Origin: Rhizobium etli 8C-3
GTDB lineage: Bacteria > Pseudomonadota > Alphaproteobacteria > Rhizobiales > Rhizobiaceae
DNA: 64,000 bases
Direction of reading: 5' to 3'
NCBI RefSeq assembly: GCF_001908375.1
Contig: NZ_CP017241.1
Location: 1,925,001 to 1,989,000, forward strand
Positions 1 through 9,912 of the stretch are shown in pieces. The notes beneath the pieces are model-generated. The model did not search any database. It was given only the letters and a program-made list of their open reading frames with translations, and had not been told where the DNA came from. Position numbers and translations under genes: made by a program. How positions within the stretch are numbered: position 1 is the first letter of the stretch; every line of letters starts with the position of its first letter.

Positions 1-1164
1 GGGGGCGTCGAGGTCGAGGCACACTTGCAAAAGGAGCGCCTCGGAACTGGACATGCAGTTCTTGCAGCACGCGAAGCGATTAGCCGCGGCTATGACGATA
101 TCCTGGTAACCTATGGGGATGTCCCGTTGCAGACCGAGGGGCCGCTGAAGGCGGCGCGCCAGAAACTGGCGGAGGGCAGCGACATCGTCGTCATCGGCTT
201 CCATACGAGCAAGCCCACAGGCTACGGCCGGTTGCTCGTCAAGGATGGCGAATTGTTTGCGATCCGCGAGGAGAAGGATGCGACCGATGCGGAGCGCGCC
301 GTCACATGGTGCAATAGCGGCCTGATGGCGATCAACGGCCGCAAGGCGCTCGATCTTCTTGCGCGCGTTGGAAACGGCAATGCCAAAGGCGAGTACTATC
401 TCACGGACCTCGTCGAGATTGCCCGCTCGCTCGGCGGTCGGGTAACGGCCGTCGATGCGCCGGAAGTGGAAATGACAGGCTGCAACAACAGGGCCGAGCT
501 CGCGGCGATCGAACGGTTCTGGCAGGAGCGCCGCCGCCACGAATTGATGATCTCCGGCGTAACGATGATCGCCCCCGAAACCGTTTTCCTGTCCCACGAC
601 ACGGTGATCGGCCAGGACGCGCTGATCGAGCCGAACGTCGTTTTCGGTCCGGGCGCGGTGATTGACGGCGGCGCGGTGATTCATGCTTTCTCCCATATTG
701 AAGGCGCGCATGTGAGTGCCGGTGCGACGGTCGGCCCCTTTGCACGCCTGCGGCCGGGCGCCGATCTCGGCGAGAGATCGAAGGTCGGCAACTTCTGCGA
801 AGTGAAGAACGGGCAGATCGGTGAGGGCGCCAAGGTCAATCATCTGACCTATATCGGTGATGCGGTCATCGGTGCCGGGGCCAATATCGGCGCGGGCACG
901 ATCACCTGCAATTATGACGGCGTGAACAAGCACGAGACCCGAATCGGCGCCAACGCCTTCATCGGCTCCAACAGCGCGCTGGTTGCTCCGGTCAGCATTG
1001 GTGACAGCGCCTATATTGCGTCGGGCAGCGTCATCACCCACAATGTTCCTGCCGAGGCGCTCGCTTTCGGCCGGGCGCGCCAGGAAATGAAACCGGGGCG
1101 CGCCACGTCGATCCGCGAGCGCGCACAGGCGATCAAGGCCGCAAAGCAAGCCAAGGCTGAGTAA
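1..1164 (+). CDS. glmU: Bifunctional UDP-GlcNAc pyrophosphorylase / glucosamine-1-phosphate acetyltransferase, 5' end missing
   Basis: Catalyses the last two steps to UDP-GlcNAc, precursor of peptidoglycan and LPS: acetylation of glucosamine-1-phosphate, then uridylylation. The reading frame is open from base 1 and the codons before residue 9 already encode GlmU-like sequence, so the start lies outside the window. Visible are the end of the nucleotidyltransferase domain ([10 protein letters not shown], the uridine-binding region) and, from about residue 200, the hexapeptide left-handed beta-helix of the acetyltransferase domain ([20 protein letters not shown]). 387 codons are present; the family is about 450 residues. 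glmS follows after about 95 bases in the same direction, so the two probably form a pathway pair. The frame is clear and uninterrupted. Confidence 0.97.
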   Translation, partial: GGVEVEAHLQKERLGTGHAVLAAREAISRGYDDILVTYGDVPLQTEGPLKAARQKLAEGSDIVVIGFHTSKPTGYGRLLVKDGELFAIREEKDATDAERAVTWCNSGLMAINGRKALDLLARVGNGNAKGEYYLTDLVEIARSLGGRVTAVDAPEVEMTGCNNRAELAAIERFWQERRRHELMISGVTMIAPETVFLSHDTVIGQDALIEPNVVFGPGAVIDGGAVIHAFSHIEGAHVSAGATVGPFARLRPGADLGERSKVGNFCEVKNGQIGEGAKVNHLTYIGDAVIGAGANIGAGTITCNYDGVNKHETRIGANAFIGSNSALVAPVSIGDSAYIASGSVITHNVPAEALAFGRARQEMKPGRATSIRERAQAIKAAKQAKAE

Positions 1165-1258
1165 CGGCCGGAAATCGAAAGTGACCGGCTGACCGATTGA
1201 GAAACAACAGAAAATCGCTAGGACTTGCTCGTTATTTTCGAAGCGTTGGGGATTGTTC

Positions 1259-3085
1259 ATGTGCGGTATTGTGGGGATCGTCGGCAGTCAGCCGGTCGCG
1301 GAACGTTTGGTCGATGCGCTGAAGCGGCTCGAGTATCGGGGTTACGATTCGGCGGGCGTCGCGACGATCCACGGTGGCGTGATGAGTCGCCGCCGCGCCA
1401 AGGGCAAGCTCTTCAATCTCGAGAAGTGCCTCGACCTCGAGCCGCTGCCCGGTACGACCGGCATCGCCCATACGCGCTGGGCAACGCACGGCGTTCCGAA
1501 CGAGACGAATGCGCATCCGCATTTCGTCGAGGGCGTGGCGGTCGTTCACAACGGCATCATCGAGAATTTCTCGGAGCTTCGTGACGAGCTCAACGCGGAT
1601 GGTGCCGTATTCGAAAGCCAGACCGACACCGAAGTCGTTGCCCACTTAATGGCGAGATACCTGCGCGAAGGACTTGAGCCCCGCGCTGCAATGCTGAGGA
1701 TGCTGAACCGCGTGACAGGCGCCTATGCGCTGGTCGTCATGCTGCAAAGCGATCCGGGCACGTTGCTGGCAGCGCGCTCCGGCCCGCCCCTTGCCATCGG
1801 TTTCGGCAATGGCGAAATGTTCTTGGGCTCGGATGCAATCGCTCTATCGCCCTTTACCAACGAAATCACCTATCTCGTGGACGGCGACTGCGCGGTCATC
1901 ACCCGCGACGGTGCGACCATCGTCGATTTCTCCGGAAACCCGCTAAACCGCCCGCGGCAGATATCGCAGGCGACGGCCTATGTCGTCGACAAGGGTAACC
2001 ATCGTCACTTCATGGAGAAGGAAATTTATGAGCAGCCGGAAGTTATCTCCCACGCGCTCAGCCACTATATGAACTTTGCCGAGAACACGATTGGGTCCAA
2101 TGCGTCGGAGATCGATTTCAAATCCATCAGCGGCCTCGCGATCTCGGCCTGCGGCACCGCCTATCTCGCCGGTCTGATCGGAAAATACTGGTTCGAGCGC
2201 TACGCTCGTCTGCCGGTCGAGATCGATGTCGCCTCGGAATTCCGCTATCGCGAAATGCCGCTGCAGCCGTCGCAGGCGGCACTTTTCATCTCGCAGTCCG
2301 GGGAAACTGCGGACACGCTGGCCTCGCTCCGCTACTGCAAGGACAACGGTCTGAAAATCGGCGCCGTGGTCAATGTGCAGGAATCGACGATCGCGCGCGA
2401 ATCCGATGCCGTCTTCCCGATCATGGCCGGTCCTGAAATCGGAGTTGCTTCGACGAAGGCGTTCACCTGCCAGCTGGCAGTCCTCGCGTCTCTGGCGATC
2501 GGCGCGGGCAAGGCGCGCGGCACCGTAAGCGCCGATGAGGAAAAGGGGCTCGTCCGGCAGCTTGCCGAAATGCCGCGCATCATGAGCCGCGTGCTGAACC
2601 TCGTCCAGCCGCAGATGGAAAGTCTCTCGCGCGAACTCTCCAAGTGCCGCGACGTGCTTTATCTCGGCCGCGGCACCAGCTTCCCCCTCGCGATGGAAGG
2701 TGCGCTGAAGCTCAAGGAAATTTCCTACATCCATGCGGAAGGGTATGCGGCGGGCGAATTGAAGCACGGCCCGATCGCGCTGATCGACGAGAACATGCCG
2801 GTCATCGTGATCGCGCCTTACGACCGGTTCTTCGAAAAGACCGTTTCGAATATGCAGGAAGTCGCAGCCCGCGGCGGCCGGATCATCTTCATCACCGACG
2901 AAGCAGGTGCTGCTGCCTCCAAGCTGCCGACATTGGCGACGATCGCGCTTCCGAACGTCCCTGAGATCATCGCGCCGATGATCTTCTCGCTGCCGATCCA
3001 ACTGCTCGCCTACCACACCGCCGTCTTCATGGGCACGGATGTCGACCAGCCACGAAACCTCGCAAAATCGGTCACGGTTGAGTGA
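1259..3085 (+). CDS. glmS: Glutamine-fructose-6-phosphate aminotransferase (isomerizing)
   Basis: Makes glucosamine-6-phosphate from fructose-6-phosphate and glutamine, the committed step to UDP-GlcNAc. The start is placed at the ATG at 1259, giving MCGIVGIVG, because the catalytic cysteine of the class II glutaminase domain must be residue 2; a TTG two codons upstream would bury it. Order: N-terminal nucleophile glutaminase (about 1-220, with HTRWATHG), then two SIS sugar-isomerase domains (about 280-420 and 455-600; SQSGETADT and the C-terminal AKSVTVE). 608 residues is the normal family length. No glmS ribozyme is seen upstream, as expected outside Gram-positives. glmU lies immediately before it. 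Confidence 0.97.
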   Translation: MCGIVGIVGSQPVAERLVDALKRLEYRGYDSAGVATIHGGVMSRRRAKGKLFNLEKCLDLEPLPGTTGIAHTRWATHGVPNETNAHPHFVEGVAVVHNGIIENFSELRDELNADGAVFESQTDTEVVAHLMARYLREGLEPRAAMLRMLNRVTGAYALVVMLQSDPGTLLAARSGPPLAIGFGNGEMFLGSDAIALSPFTNEITYLVDGDCAVITRDGATIVDFSGNPLNRPRQISQATAYVVDKGNHRHFMEKEIYEQPEVISHALSHYMNFAENTIGSNASEIDFKSISGLAISACGTAYLAGLIGKYWFERYARLPVEIDVASEFRYREMPLQPSQAALFISQSGETADTLASLRYCKDNGLKIGAVVNVQESTIARESDAVFPIMAGPEIGVASTKAFTCQLAVLASLAIGAGKARGTVSADEEKGLVRQLAEMPRIMSRVLNLVQPQMESLSRELSKCRDVLYLGRGTSFPLAMEGALKLKEISYIHAEGYAAGELKHGPIALIDENMPVIVIAPYDRFFEKTVSNMQEVAARGGRIIFITDEAGAAASKLPTLATIALPNVPEIIAPMIFSLPIQLLAYHTAVFMGTDVDQPRNLAKSVTVE

Positions 3086-3201
3086 ATCGGAAAGCCGCCT
3101 GAAGGCTTGTGAAAGGGGCCGAATTCTGGCAGCTTCGTTCCAGGTGCGGGGGTGCGCGTGATCACGACAGCCGGTAGATTCAAGGGAGTTCATCGCGAGC
3201 G

Positions 3202-3933
3202 ATGACGCACAAACTGCCCCGATTGCCGATAGCGACCCGCATGAGAAACAACTTCCTCGCGGGCCTCATCATCTGTGCTCCGATTGCGATCACGCTGTGG
3301 CTGACGTGGTCCGTCGTCCGGTGGGCCGACAGCTGGGTGAAACCCTACATTCCGGCGCGCTACGACCCGGACAGCTACCTGAACTTCGCAGTACCCGGCT
3401 CCGGCCTGGTGATCGCCATGATCTTCATCACCATCATCGGTTTTCTCGGCAAGAACCTTATCGGCCAGACAATCGTGCAGTTCGGCGAGTCGGTGGTACG
3501 GCGCGTGCCGCTGGTGCGCAGCATCTACAAGAGCGTGAAGCAGATATTCGAGACGGTGCTGGAGGAACGCAGCAATTCCTTCAAGAAGGTAGGCCTCATC
3601 GAGTATCCGAGCCCAGGCCTTTGGGCGCTGGTGTTCATCGCAACGGATGCAAAGGGCGAAATTGCTTCGAAGTTCAATGCGATGGGCCAGGATATGGTGA
3701 GCGTGTTTCTGCCGCCGACGCCAATACCGACCGCCGGCTTTTTGATCTTCGTGCCGCGCGAAAAGATCGTCGTGCTCGACATGAGTGCGGAGGACGGCGC
3801 CAAGCTGCTCGTCTCCGGCGGCCTCGTAGCGCCAGACTTTCCGGCCAAGCCGTCCAAGGAACCGGCGGTTCCGGGAAAACCGAGACTTTTAGCCCGCGCG
3901 AAGAAAGCGGATCGCTTCGTCGCGCCGGAATAA
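3202..3933 (+). CDS. DUF502 family membrane protein
   Basis: A 243-residue integral membrane protein of the DUF502 family, common beside recG or glmS in Rhizobiales; its molecular role is not established. Two hydrophobic segments are visible (about residues 18-40 and 68-90), followed by a conserved soluble region with RSIYKSVKQ and the block FLPPTPIPTAGF that marks the family. The C-terminus (about 210-243) is basic and low in hydrophobicity. The last 45 bases overlap the end of recG, which runs convergently. Start ATG at 3202 sits a short way after GGGAG-like bases. Family assignment is firm, function unknown. Confidence 0.85.
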   Translation: MTHKLPRLPIATRMRNNFLAGLIICAPIAITLWLTWSVVRWADSWVKPYIPARYDPDSYLNFAVPGSGLVIAMIFITIIGFLGKNLIGQTIVQFGESVVRRVPLVRSIYKSVKQIFETVLEERSNSFKKVGLIEYPSPGLWALVFIATDAKGEIASKFNAMGQDMVSVFLPPTPIPTAGFLIFVPREKIVVLDMSAEDGAKLLVSGGLVAPDFPAKPSKEPAVPGKPRLLARAKKADRFVAPE

Positions 3934-5994
3934 ATAGAGCAGGGTGCGGAACGCGAAACCGCGTTCGCTCGTGAGTTCCGGGTCGCGCTCGATCGCATAG
4001 GCGGCATCCCTTCGGGCGATCTCCAGAAGATCGGCGTGCGCTTCGAGGCTCGCGATCCGGAAACCGGGCGTGCCGGATTGGCGGGTGCCGAGCAGTTCGC
4101 CTTCGCCGCGCAGCTTCAAGTCTTCTTCTGCGATCCGGAAGCCGTCCTCCGTTTCCCGCATGATTGACAGACGCGCATGACCGGTCTCGCCGAGCGGACC
4201 TTTGTAGAGCAGGATGCAGGTCGATGCTTCGTCACCGCGTCCGACGCGGCCGCGAAGCTGATGGAGCTGCGCGAGACCGAAGCGTTCGGCATGCTCGATC
4301 ACCATGATCGTCGCATCCGGCACGTCGACGCCCACTTCGACGACAGTCGTCGCCACCAGCAGCCTGAGTTCGCCGTTCTTGAACGCCATCATCACGGCGT
4401 CTTTCTCCGCTCCGCTCATGCGGCCGTGGACGAGGCCGATGCCGGGACCGAGCGTCGAGACCAGCGTCGCATGCCGCTCTTCGGCTGACATGAGATCGAG
4501 CTCTTCGGATTCCTCGACCAGCGGGCAGATCCAATAGGCCTTCTTGCCTTCGGCAAGCGCGCTTTGCAGCCGCTCTATGATTTCCCCGGTCCGTTCGCTC
4601 GGTATCGTGATCGTCTGGATCGGTTTGCGGCCGGCAGGTTTCTCGGTGAGCTTGGAGACATCCATGTCGCCGAACGCGGCGAGCACCAGCGTGCGCGGAA
4701 TGGGAGTTGCCGTCATCACCAGCATGTGCGGGGAAATGCCCTTGGCCGTCAGCCGCAGCCGCTGGTGAACGCCGAAGCGATGCTGCTCGTCGACGACTGC
4801 CAGCATGAGCTTTTTGTAATTGACGCTCTCCTGGAAGAGCGCATGCGTGCCGATGATGACTTGGGCTTCGCCGGAAGCGATGCGTCCGAGGATATCGTCG
4901 CGCTCACGTCCCTTGGTGCGGCCCGTCAGTACCTCGATAGCGAGACCAACAGAAGCGGAGAATTTTGAGATCGTCGCATGGTGCTGACGGGCGAGAATCT
5001 CGGTGGGAGCCATCAGAACGGCCTGTCCGCCACACTCGATCACCGCGGCCATGGCCATCAGGGCCACCAGCGTCTTACCGGAGCCGACATCGCCCTGCAG
5101 CAGCCGCAGCATGCGGTCTTCGCCAGCCATGTCCTTCAGGATGTCGGCGATTGCTTCCATCTGGCTGCGCGTGGGCGAAAAGGGCAGCGTCTGCAGGATC
5201 CTGCCGCTGATTTCGCCGGTGGCATGGACCGGCTGCCCAGCGACCTTGGTAAGCCGTTGGCGTACCAGCGCCAGCGACAACTGTCCGGCGAGGAACTCGT
5301 CATAGGCAAGCCTTCGCCGGGCAGGGGCTTGCGGATCGACGTCTGTCGGATCGCGCGGTTCATGCAGCATACGGAAACTGTCGGCGATCGAAGGCAGCCC
5401 CTGTGCCTGCGCCAGTGAAAGATCGATCCATTCCGGCAGTTCCGGCATTCGCAGCACCGCCGCCTCGATGATCTTGTGCAGCGTCTTCGGTGAAAGCCCG
5501 GCGGTCAGCGGGTAGACCGGCTCGACGAGCGGCAGGCTCTCCGTATCGCCTGCCTTTACGATGTAGTCCGGATGCACGATCGTTGCCCGACCGTTAAACC
5601 AGTCGATCTTGCCGCTGACGGTGACCTCCTCGTCGATCGGAAGCTGTTTGTCCAGCCACGCGGCCTGTCCGCGGAAGAAGACGAGGCTGAGTTCGCCAGT
5701 CTCGTCGTGCAGGAAGACGCGGTAGGGAATATTGCTCTTGCCCCTCGGCGGGGGCTGGTGCCGGTCGACCCGCGCGGTGATCGTCACGATCGAACCTTGC
5801 GGCGCGCGCGCAATTTTCGGCTGGTTGCGCCGATCGATCAGCGAATGCGGCGCATGGAAGAGCAGGTCGATGATCCTTGTGTCGTCCGGTGTCTCGCGTC
5901 CAAGCAGCTTCACCAGCAGCTCGGCAATCTTCGGGCCGACGCCCGAAAGAGCCGAAACGGGGGAAAACAGCGGATCGAGGATGGTGGGGCGCAT
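3889..5994 (-). CDS. recG: ATP-dependent DNA helicase RecG
   Basis: RecG remodels stalled forks and Holliday junctions by fork regression in the cytoplasm. The 701-residue product has an N-terminal wedge/OB region (about 1-180, including ITARVDRH), helicase domain 1 with Walker A GDVGSGKT and a DEQHR box, and helicase domain 2 with VATTVVEVGVDVP and the QLRGRVGRG motif, then the RecG C-terminal TRG region (LRGEGELLGTRQSG). Length matches the family. The gene is convergent with the DUF502 gene and overlaps its last 45 bases, so the last 14 codons of each are read from the same DNA. Start ATG at 5994 aligns with family N-termini. Confidence 0.96.
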   Translation of the reverse strand: MRPTILDPLFSPVSALSGVGPKIAELLVKLLGRETPDDTRIIDLLFHAPHSLIDRRNQPKIARAPQGSIVTITARVDRHQPPPRGKSNIPYRVFLHDETGELSLVFFRGQAAWLDKQLPIDEEVTVSGKIDWFNGRATIVHPDYIVKAGDTESLPLVEPVYPLTAGLSPKTLHKIIEAAVLRMPELPEWIDLSLAQAQGLPSIADSFRMLHEPRDPTDVDPQAPARRRLAYDEFLAGQLSLALVRQRLTKVAGQPVHATGEISGRILQTLPFSPTRSQMEAIADILKDMAGEDRMLRLLQGDVGSGKTLVALMAMAAVIECGGQAVLMAPTEILARQHHATISKFSASVGLAIEVLTGRTKGRERDDILGRIASGEAQVIIGTHALFQESVNYKKLMLAVVDEQHRFGVHQRLRLTAKGISPHMLVMTATPIPRTLVLAAFGDMDVSKLTEKPAGRKPIQTITIPSERTGEIIERLQSALAEGKKAYWICPLVEESEELDLMSAEERHATLVSTLGPGIGLVHGRMSGAEKDAVMMAFKNGELRLLVATTVVEVGVDVPDATIMVIEHAERFGLAQLHQLRGRVGRGDEASTCILLYKGPLGETGHARLSIMRETEDGFRIAEEDLKLRGEGELLGTRQSGTPGFRIASLEAHADLLEIARRDAAYAIERDPELTSERGFAFRTLLYLFRRDEAIRFLRAG

Positions 5995-6085
5995 GCTGCA
6001 AAATGCGATGAAGAATAGGGCATTGGCAAGGCTGACAAGCCGCTTTCGAGGGGCTATAGAGGCGCATCAACAGGAAGGTGATGCC

Positions 6086-6403
6086 ATGACAGGTGTGACA
6101 CTCTCGAGTGCCGGTCTCGACCCGCGCCGCCGCCGCATATTGTTCCGCTGTTGGCATCGCGGGCTGCGCGAGATGGATCTGGTCTTCGGCCAGTTCGCCG
6201 AAGCCGAGGTGGCGACGCTGTCGGAAGCTGAGCTCGATGAGCTCGAAACCATAATGGGCGAGGAAGACAACGACCTTCTGCGCTGGGTTATGGGCACGTG
6301 GCCCATCCCGGAGCGCTTTCAAACGCCAATGTTCCAACGCCTCGCAGCCTTCAAGCCGGATTTCGAATACCCGGCCGACCCCGCATCCAGGAAGCCGGAA
6401 TGA
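6086..6403 (+). CDS. sdhE: Succinate dehydrogenase flavinylation factor SdhE
   Basis: A 105-residue member of the SdhE/YgfY (DUF339) family, which promotes covalent FAD attachment to the succinate dehydrogenase flavoprotein. The diagnostic RG-x2-E motif is present as RGLREMD near residue 27, followed by the acidic helical bundle region and WVMGTWPIP. The start chosen is the ATG at 6086, preceded by AGGAAGG at good spacing; the same frame is open further upstream but that part lies antisense to recG and resembles nothing. Its stop overlaps the start of mfd in an ATGA, so the two are probably co-translated. Confidence 0.9.
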   Translation: MTGVTLSSAGLDPRRRRILFRCWHRGLREMDLVFGQFAEAEVATLSEAELDELETIMGEEDNDLLRWVMGTWPIPERFQTPMFQRLAAFKPDFEYPADPASRKPE

Positions 6404-9400
6404 TCCCAGGATTTGATGCAAGCAAGCTTGCCGCCGTTGCCGAGCCTCTGACGATCGGCAATGTGCCGTCCGGCCTGGAACCGCTCCTGCTCGCCGAATT
6501 GGCACGCGCTGGCGGACCGGTCGCCTACGTGCTTTCCGACGGGCAGCGCATGGCCGACCTGGAGCAGATGCTCGGCTTTGTAGCTCCCGACATTCCGGTT
6601 CTTACGCTGCCCGCCTGGGACTGCCTGCCCTACGACCGCGTTTCGCCCAGCGCCGACACCTCGGCCCGCCGCCTGGCGGCACTGAGCGGCCTGATCGCCC
6701 ATCGAAAGAAGCCGCATGCGGCAATCGTGCTCGTTACCGTCAACGCAATGCTGCAGAAGGTGGCGCCCCAAAATGTGATCGAGAGCCTGGCATTTTCGGC
6801 CCGTCCAGGCAACCAGGTGCGCATGGACGACCTCGCCGGGCGGCTGGAACGCAATGGTTTCGACCGGGTCGCGACGGTGCGCGAGGTGGGCGAATATGCG
6901 GTGCGCGGTGGCATCCTCGACGTTTTCGTTCCGGGCTCCGAAGAGCCGGTCCGCCTCGATTTCTTTGGCGATACTCTGGAGAGCATCCGCAGCTTTGATC
7001 CGGCAAGCCAGCGTACGACCGGGCAGGTGCGTTCTCTCGATCTCAATCCGATGAGCGAAGTGACGCTGACGCCGGATACAATCAGCCGCTTCCGCAAGAA
7101 TTATCTCTCGGCCTTTGGCGCGGCGACCCGCGACGATGCGCTTTATCTCGCCGTTTCCGAAGGGCGTCGCTATCCCGGCATGGAGCACTGGCTGCCGCTC
7201 TTTTACGAGAATCTGGAGACTGTGTTTGATTACCTGAAGGGTTTTCGGCTGGTCGCGGATCATACCGTGCGTGAGGCCGCAGAAGAGCGCTCCAAGCTCG
7301 TGCTCGACTATTTCGACGCCCGCCTGAACTCAGGCCGGCAGGTCAAGGGCCAGATGGCCCAGGGAACGCCCTACAAGCCTGTGACGCCGGGTCAACTTTA
7401 TCTCGACAGCCAATCCTTTGCGAAGGTTCTGGATGCGTTGAACACCATGCGGATTTCACCCTTCAACGAGCACGAGGGCGAGGCCAGGCGCGTCGTCAAT
7501 ATCGGTGCGCGCCAGGGCGAGCGTTGGGCGCGGGCGAATGTTGAAGGCGGCGGCAATACCGAGCGCGTCAACATCTTTGATGTCGTCGTCAAGCATATCG
7601 CCGAAAGGCGCGCAGGCGGCGCGAAGGTTCTCATTACCGCCTGGACGGAGGGTTCGCTTGAACGCCTGCTGCAGGTGCTGAACGAACATGGCCTAGAGCG
7701 CGTCAAGCCGGTCGAAACATTGAAGGCCGTCGATCAGCTGGACAGGGGCGAGGCGGCAGCAGCCGTGCTCAGCCTCGAGTCGGGCTTCGAGACCGGTGAC
7801 CTCATCGTCATCGGCGAGCAGGACATTCTCGGCGACCGCATGGTTCGCCGCACCAAGCGCCGCAAGCGCGCTGCCGACTTCATTTCGGAAGTTGCAGGTC
7901 TCGACGAGGGTTCGGTCGTCGTTCACGCCGAACACGGCATCGGCCGTTTCGTCGGCCTGAAGACAATCGAGGCGGCCGGCGCCCCGCATGCGTGCCTGGA
8001 GCTGCAATATGCCGATGACGCCAAGCTTTTCCTGCCGGTCGAAAACATCGATCTGCTGTCACGCTATGGCGGTGAGGGAACCGAAGCTCAGTTGGACAGG
8101 CTCGGCGGCGGCGCATGGCAGATGCGCAAGGCGAAACTCAAGAAGCGCCTGCTCGACATGGCTGACGCTCTGATCCGGATTGCGGCCGAGCGTTTGACCC
8201 GGCACGCGCCGGCGCTGACGACACAGGAAGGGCTCTACGACGAGTTTGCGGCGCGCTTCCCTTACGATGAGACGGAAGATCAGGACAATGCCATTGAGGC
8301 GGTGCGCGGCGACCTTGCCGCCGGGCGCCCGATGGATCGCCTCGTCTGCGGCGACGTCGGGTTCGGCAAGACGGAAGTTGCGCTGCGGGCCGCCTTCATC
8401 GCGGCGATGAATGGCATTCAAGTTGCCGTCGTCGTACCGACAACGCTGCTTGCCCGCCAGCATTTCAAGACCTTTATGGAGCGCTTCCGTGGCCTGCCGG
8501 TGCGTATACAGCAGGCCTCGCGCCTTGTCGGTGCCAAGGAACTCGCCCTTACGAAGAAGGAGGTAGCCGAGGGCAAGACCGATATCGTCGTCGGAACGCA
8601 CGCGCTGCTCGGTGCCGGCATTAAATTCGCCAATCTCGGCCTCCTTATCATCGACGAGGAGCAACATTTCGGCGTGAAGCACAAGGAACGCCTGAAGGAG
8701 CTGAAGAGTGACGTCCACGTGCTGACACTTTCGGCAACGCCGATCCCGCGCACACTGCAGCTCGCGATGACCGGCGTCCGTGAGCTGTCGCTGATCACTA
8801 CACCGCCGGTCGACCGCATGGCGGTGCGCACATTTATTTCGCCTTTCGACAGCCTCGTTATCCGCGAGACGCTGATGCGCGAGCATTATCGCGGCGGCCA
8901 GAGCTTCTACGTCTGTCCTCGCTTGGCGGACCTCGAGGACGTGCATGCCTTTCTGCGGTCGGATGTTCCCGAGTTGAAGGTTGCAGTCGCCCATGGCCAG
9001 ATGCCGGCGGGCGAACTCGAAGACGTCATGAATGCCTTCTACGAGGGCCGCTACGACGTCTTGCTTTCGACGACGATCGTCGAATCCGGCCTCGATGTCC
9101 CGACAGCCAACACGCTGATCGTCCACCGCGCCGACATGTTCGGTCTGGCGCAACTCTATCAGCTGCGCGGCCGCGTCGGCCGCTCGAAGGTCCGCGCTTT
9201 CGCGCTGTTCACGCTGCCGGTCAACAAGGTGCTGACGGCAACCGCCGAGCGTCGCCTCAAGGTGTTGCAGTCGCTGGATACGCTCGGCGCCGGCTTCCAG
9301 CTCGCCAGCCACGACCTCGATATCCGCGGGGCTGGTAACCTTCTCGGCGAGGAACAATCGGGCCATATCAAGGAAGTCGGCTTCGAGCTTTACCAGCAGA

Positions 9401-9906
9401 TGCTTGAAGAGGCGGTCGCTGAGGTGAAGGGCGTGGACGAAATTCAAGATACCGGCTGGTCGCCGCAGATTTCGGTTGGGACGCCTGTGATGATCCCGGA
9501 CGGCTATGTGCCGGACCTCCATCTGCGCATGGCGCTCTATCGTCGCCTCGGCGAGATCACCGAGCTCAAGGAAATAGATGCCTTCGGCGCCGAAATGATC
9601 GACCGATTCGGTCCGATGCCGATCGAGGTGCAGCACCTTTTGAAGATCGTCTACATCAAATCGCTTTGCCGCGTCGCCAATGTTGAAAAGCTGGACGCCG
9701 GCCCGAAGGGCGTGGTCGTCCAGTTCCGAAACAAGGAATTCCCGAACCCGGCAAACCTGGTCGGGTATATCGCCAAGCAGGGCACGATGGCGAAGATCCG
9801 TCCGGACCACAGCGTGTTTTTGACCCGCGACCTGCCGACGCCGGAAAAGCGGCTGCAGGGCGCGGCCGTCGTCATGACGCAGCTGGCCGAATTGGCAAAG
9901 CCGTAG
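6400..9906 (+). CDS. mfd: Transcription-repair coupling factor Mfd
   Basis: Mfd pushes stalled RNA polymerase off lesions and recruits UvrA. The 1168-residue product shows the UvrB-like N-terminal module (about 1-330), the RNA polymerase interaction/CarD-like domain around residues 470-550 (VVHAEHGIGRFVG), a RecG-like translocase with Walker A GDVGFGKT, DEEQHFG and STTIVESGLDVP plus RGRVGRS, and the TRCF C-terminal domain (ISVGTPVMIPDGYVPDLHLR). The ATG at 6400 overlaps the sdhE stop (ATGA); an upstream in-frame extension runs inside sdhE and is rejected. uvrA, its functional partner, lies 9 kb downstream. Confidence 0.97.
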   Translation: MIPGFDASKLAAVAEPLTIGNVPSGLEPLLLAELARAGGPVAYVLSDGQRMADLEQMLGFVAPDIPVLTLPAWDCLPYDRVSPSADTSARRLAALSGLIAHRKKPHAAIVLVTVNAMLQKVAPQNVIESLAFSARPGNQVRMDDLAGRLERNGFDRVATVREVGEYAVRGGILDVFVPGSEEPVRLDFFGDTLESIRSFDPASQRTTGQVRSLDLNPMSEVTLTPDTISRFRKNYLSAFGAATRDDALYLAVSEGRRYPGMEHWLPLFYENLETVFDYLKGFRLVADHTVREAAEERSKLVLDYFDARLNSGRQVKGQMAQGTPYKPVTPGQLYLDSQSFAKVLDALNTMRISPFNEHEGEARRVVNIGARQGERWARANVEGGGNTERVNIFDVVVKHIAERRAGGAKVLITAWTEGSLERLLQVLNEHGLERVKPVETLKAVDQLDRGEAAAAVLSLESGFETGDLIVIGEQDILGDRMVRRTKRRKRAADFISEVAGLDEGSVVVHAEHGIGRFVGLKTIEAAGAPHACLELQYADDAKLFLPVENIDLLSRYGGEGTEAQLDRLGGGAWQMRKAKLKKRLLDMADALIRIAAERLTRHAPALTTQEGLYDEFAARFPYDETEDQDNAIEAVRGDLAAGRPMDRLVCGDVGFGKTEVALRAAFIAAMNGIQVAVVVPTTLLARQHFKTFMERFRGLPVRIQQASRLVGAKELALTKKEVAEGKTDIVVGTHALLGAGIKFANLGLLIIDEEQHFGVKHKERLKELKSDVHVLTLSATPIPRTLQLAMTGVRELSLITTPPVDRMAVRTFISPFDSLVIRETLMREHYRGGQSFYVCPRLADLEDVHAFLRSDVPELKVAVAHGQMPAGELEDVMNAFYEGRYDVLLSTTIVESGLDVPTANTLIVHRADMFGLAQLYQLRGRVGRSKVRAFALFTLPVNKVLTATAERRLKVLQSLDTLGAGFQLASHDLDIRGAGNLLGEEQSGHIKEVGFELYQQMLEEAVAEVKGVDEIQDTGWSPQISVGTPVMIPDGYVPDLHLRMALYRRLGEITELKEIDAFGAEMIDRFGPMPIEVQHLLKIVYIKSLCRVANVEKLDAGPKGVVVQFRNKEFPNPANLVGYIAKQGTMAKIRPDHSVFLTRDLPTPEKRLQGAAVVMTQLAELAKP

Positions 9907-9912
9907 GGCCGG

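Noticed and set aside
1165..1258. glmS ribozyme upstream of glmS
   Set aside because: The 94-base interval is too short and does not show the conserved core; such ribozymes are restricted to Gram-positive bacteria and relatives.
1943..3193. 416-codon frame antisense to glmS
   Set aside because: Mirror of GlmS codons, no signature.
8059..9810. 583-codon open frame antisense to mfd
   Set aside because: Arg/His-rich shadow typical of high-GC coding DNA; no domain; mfd is certain on the other strand.
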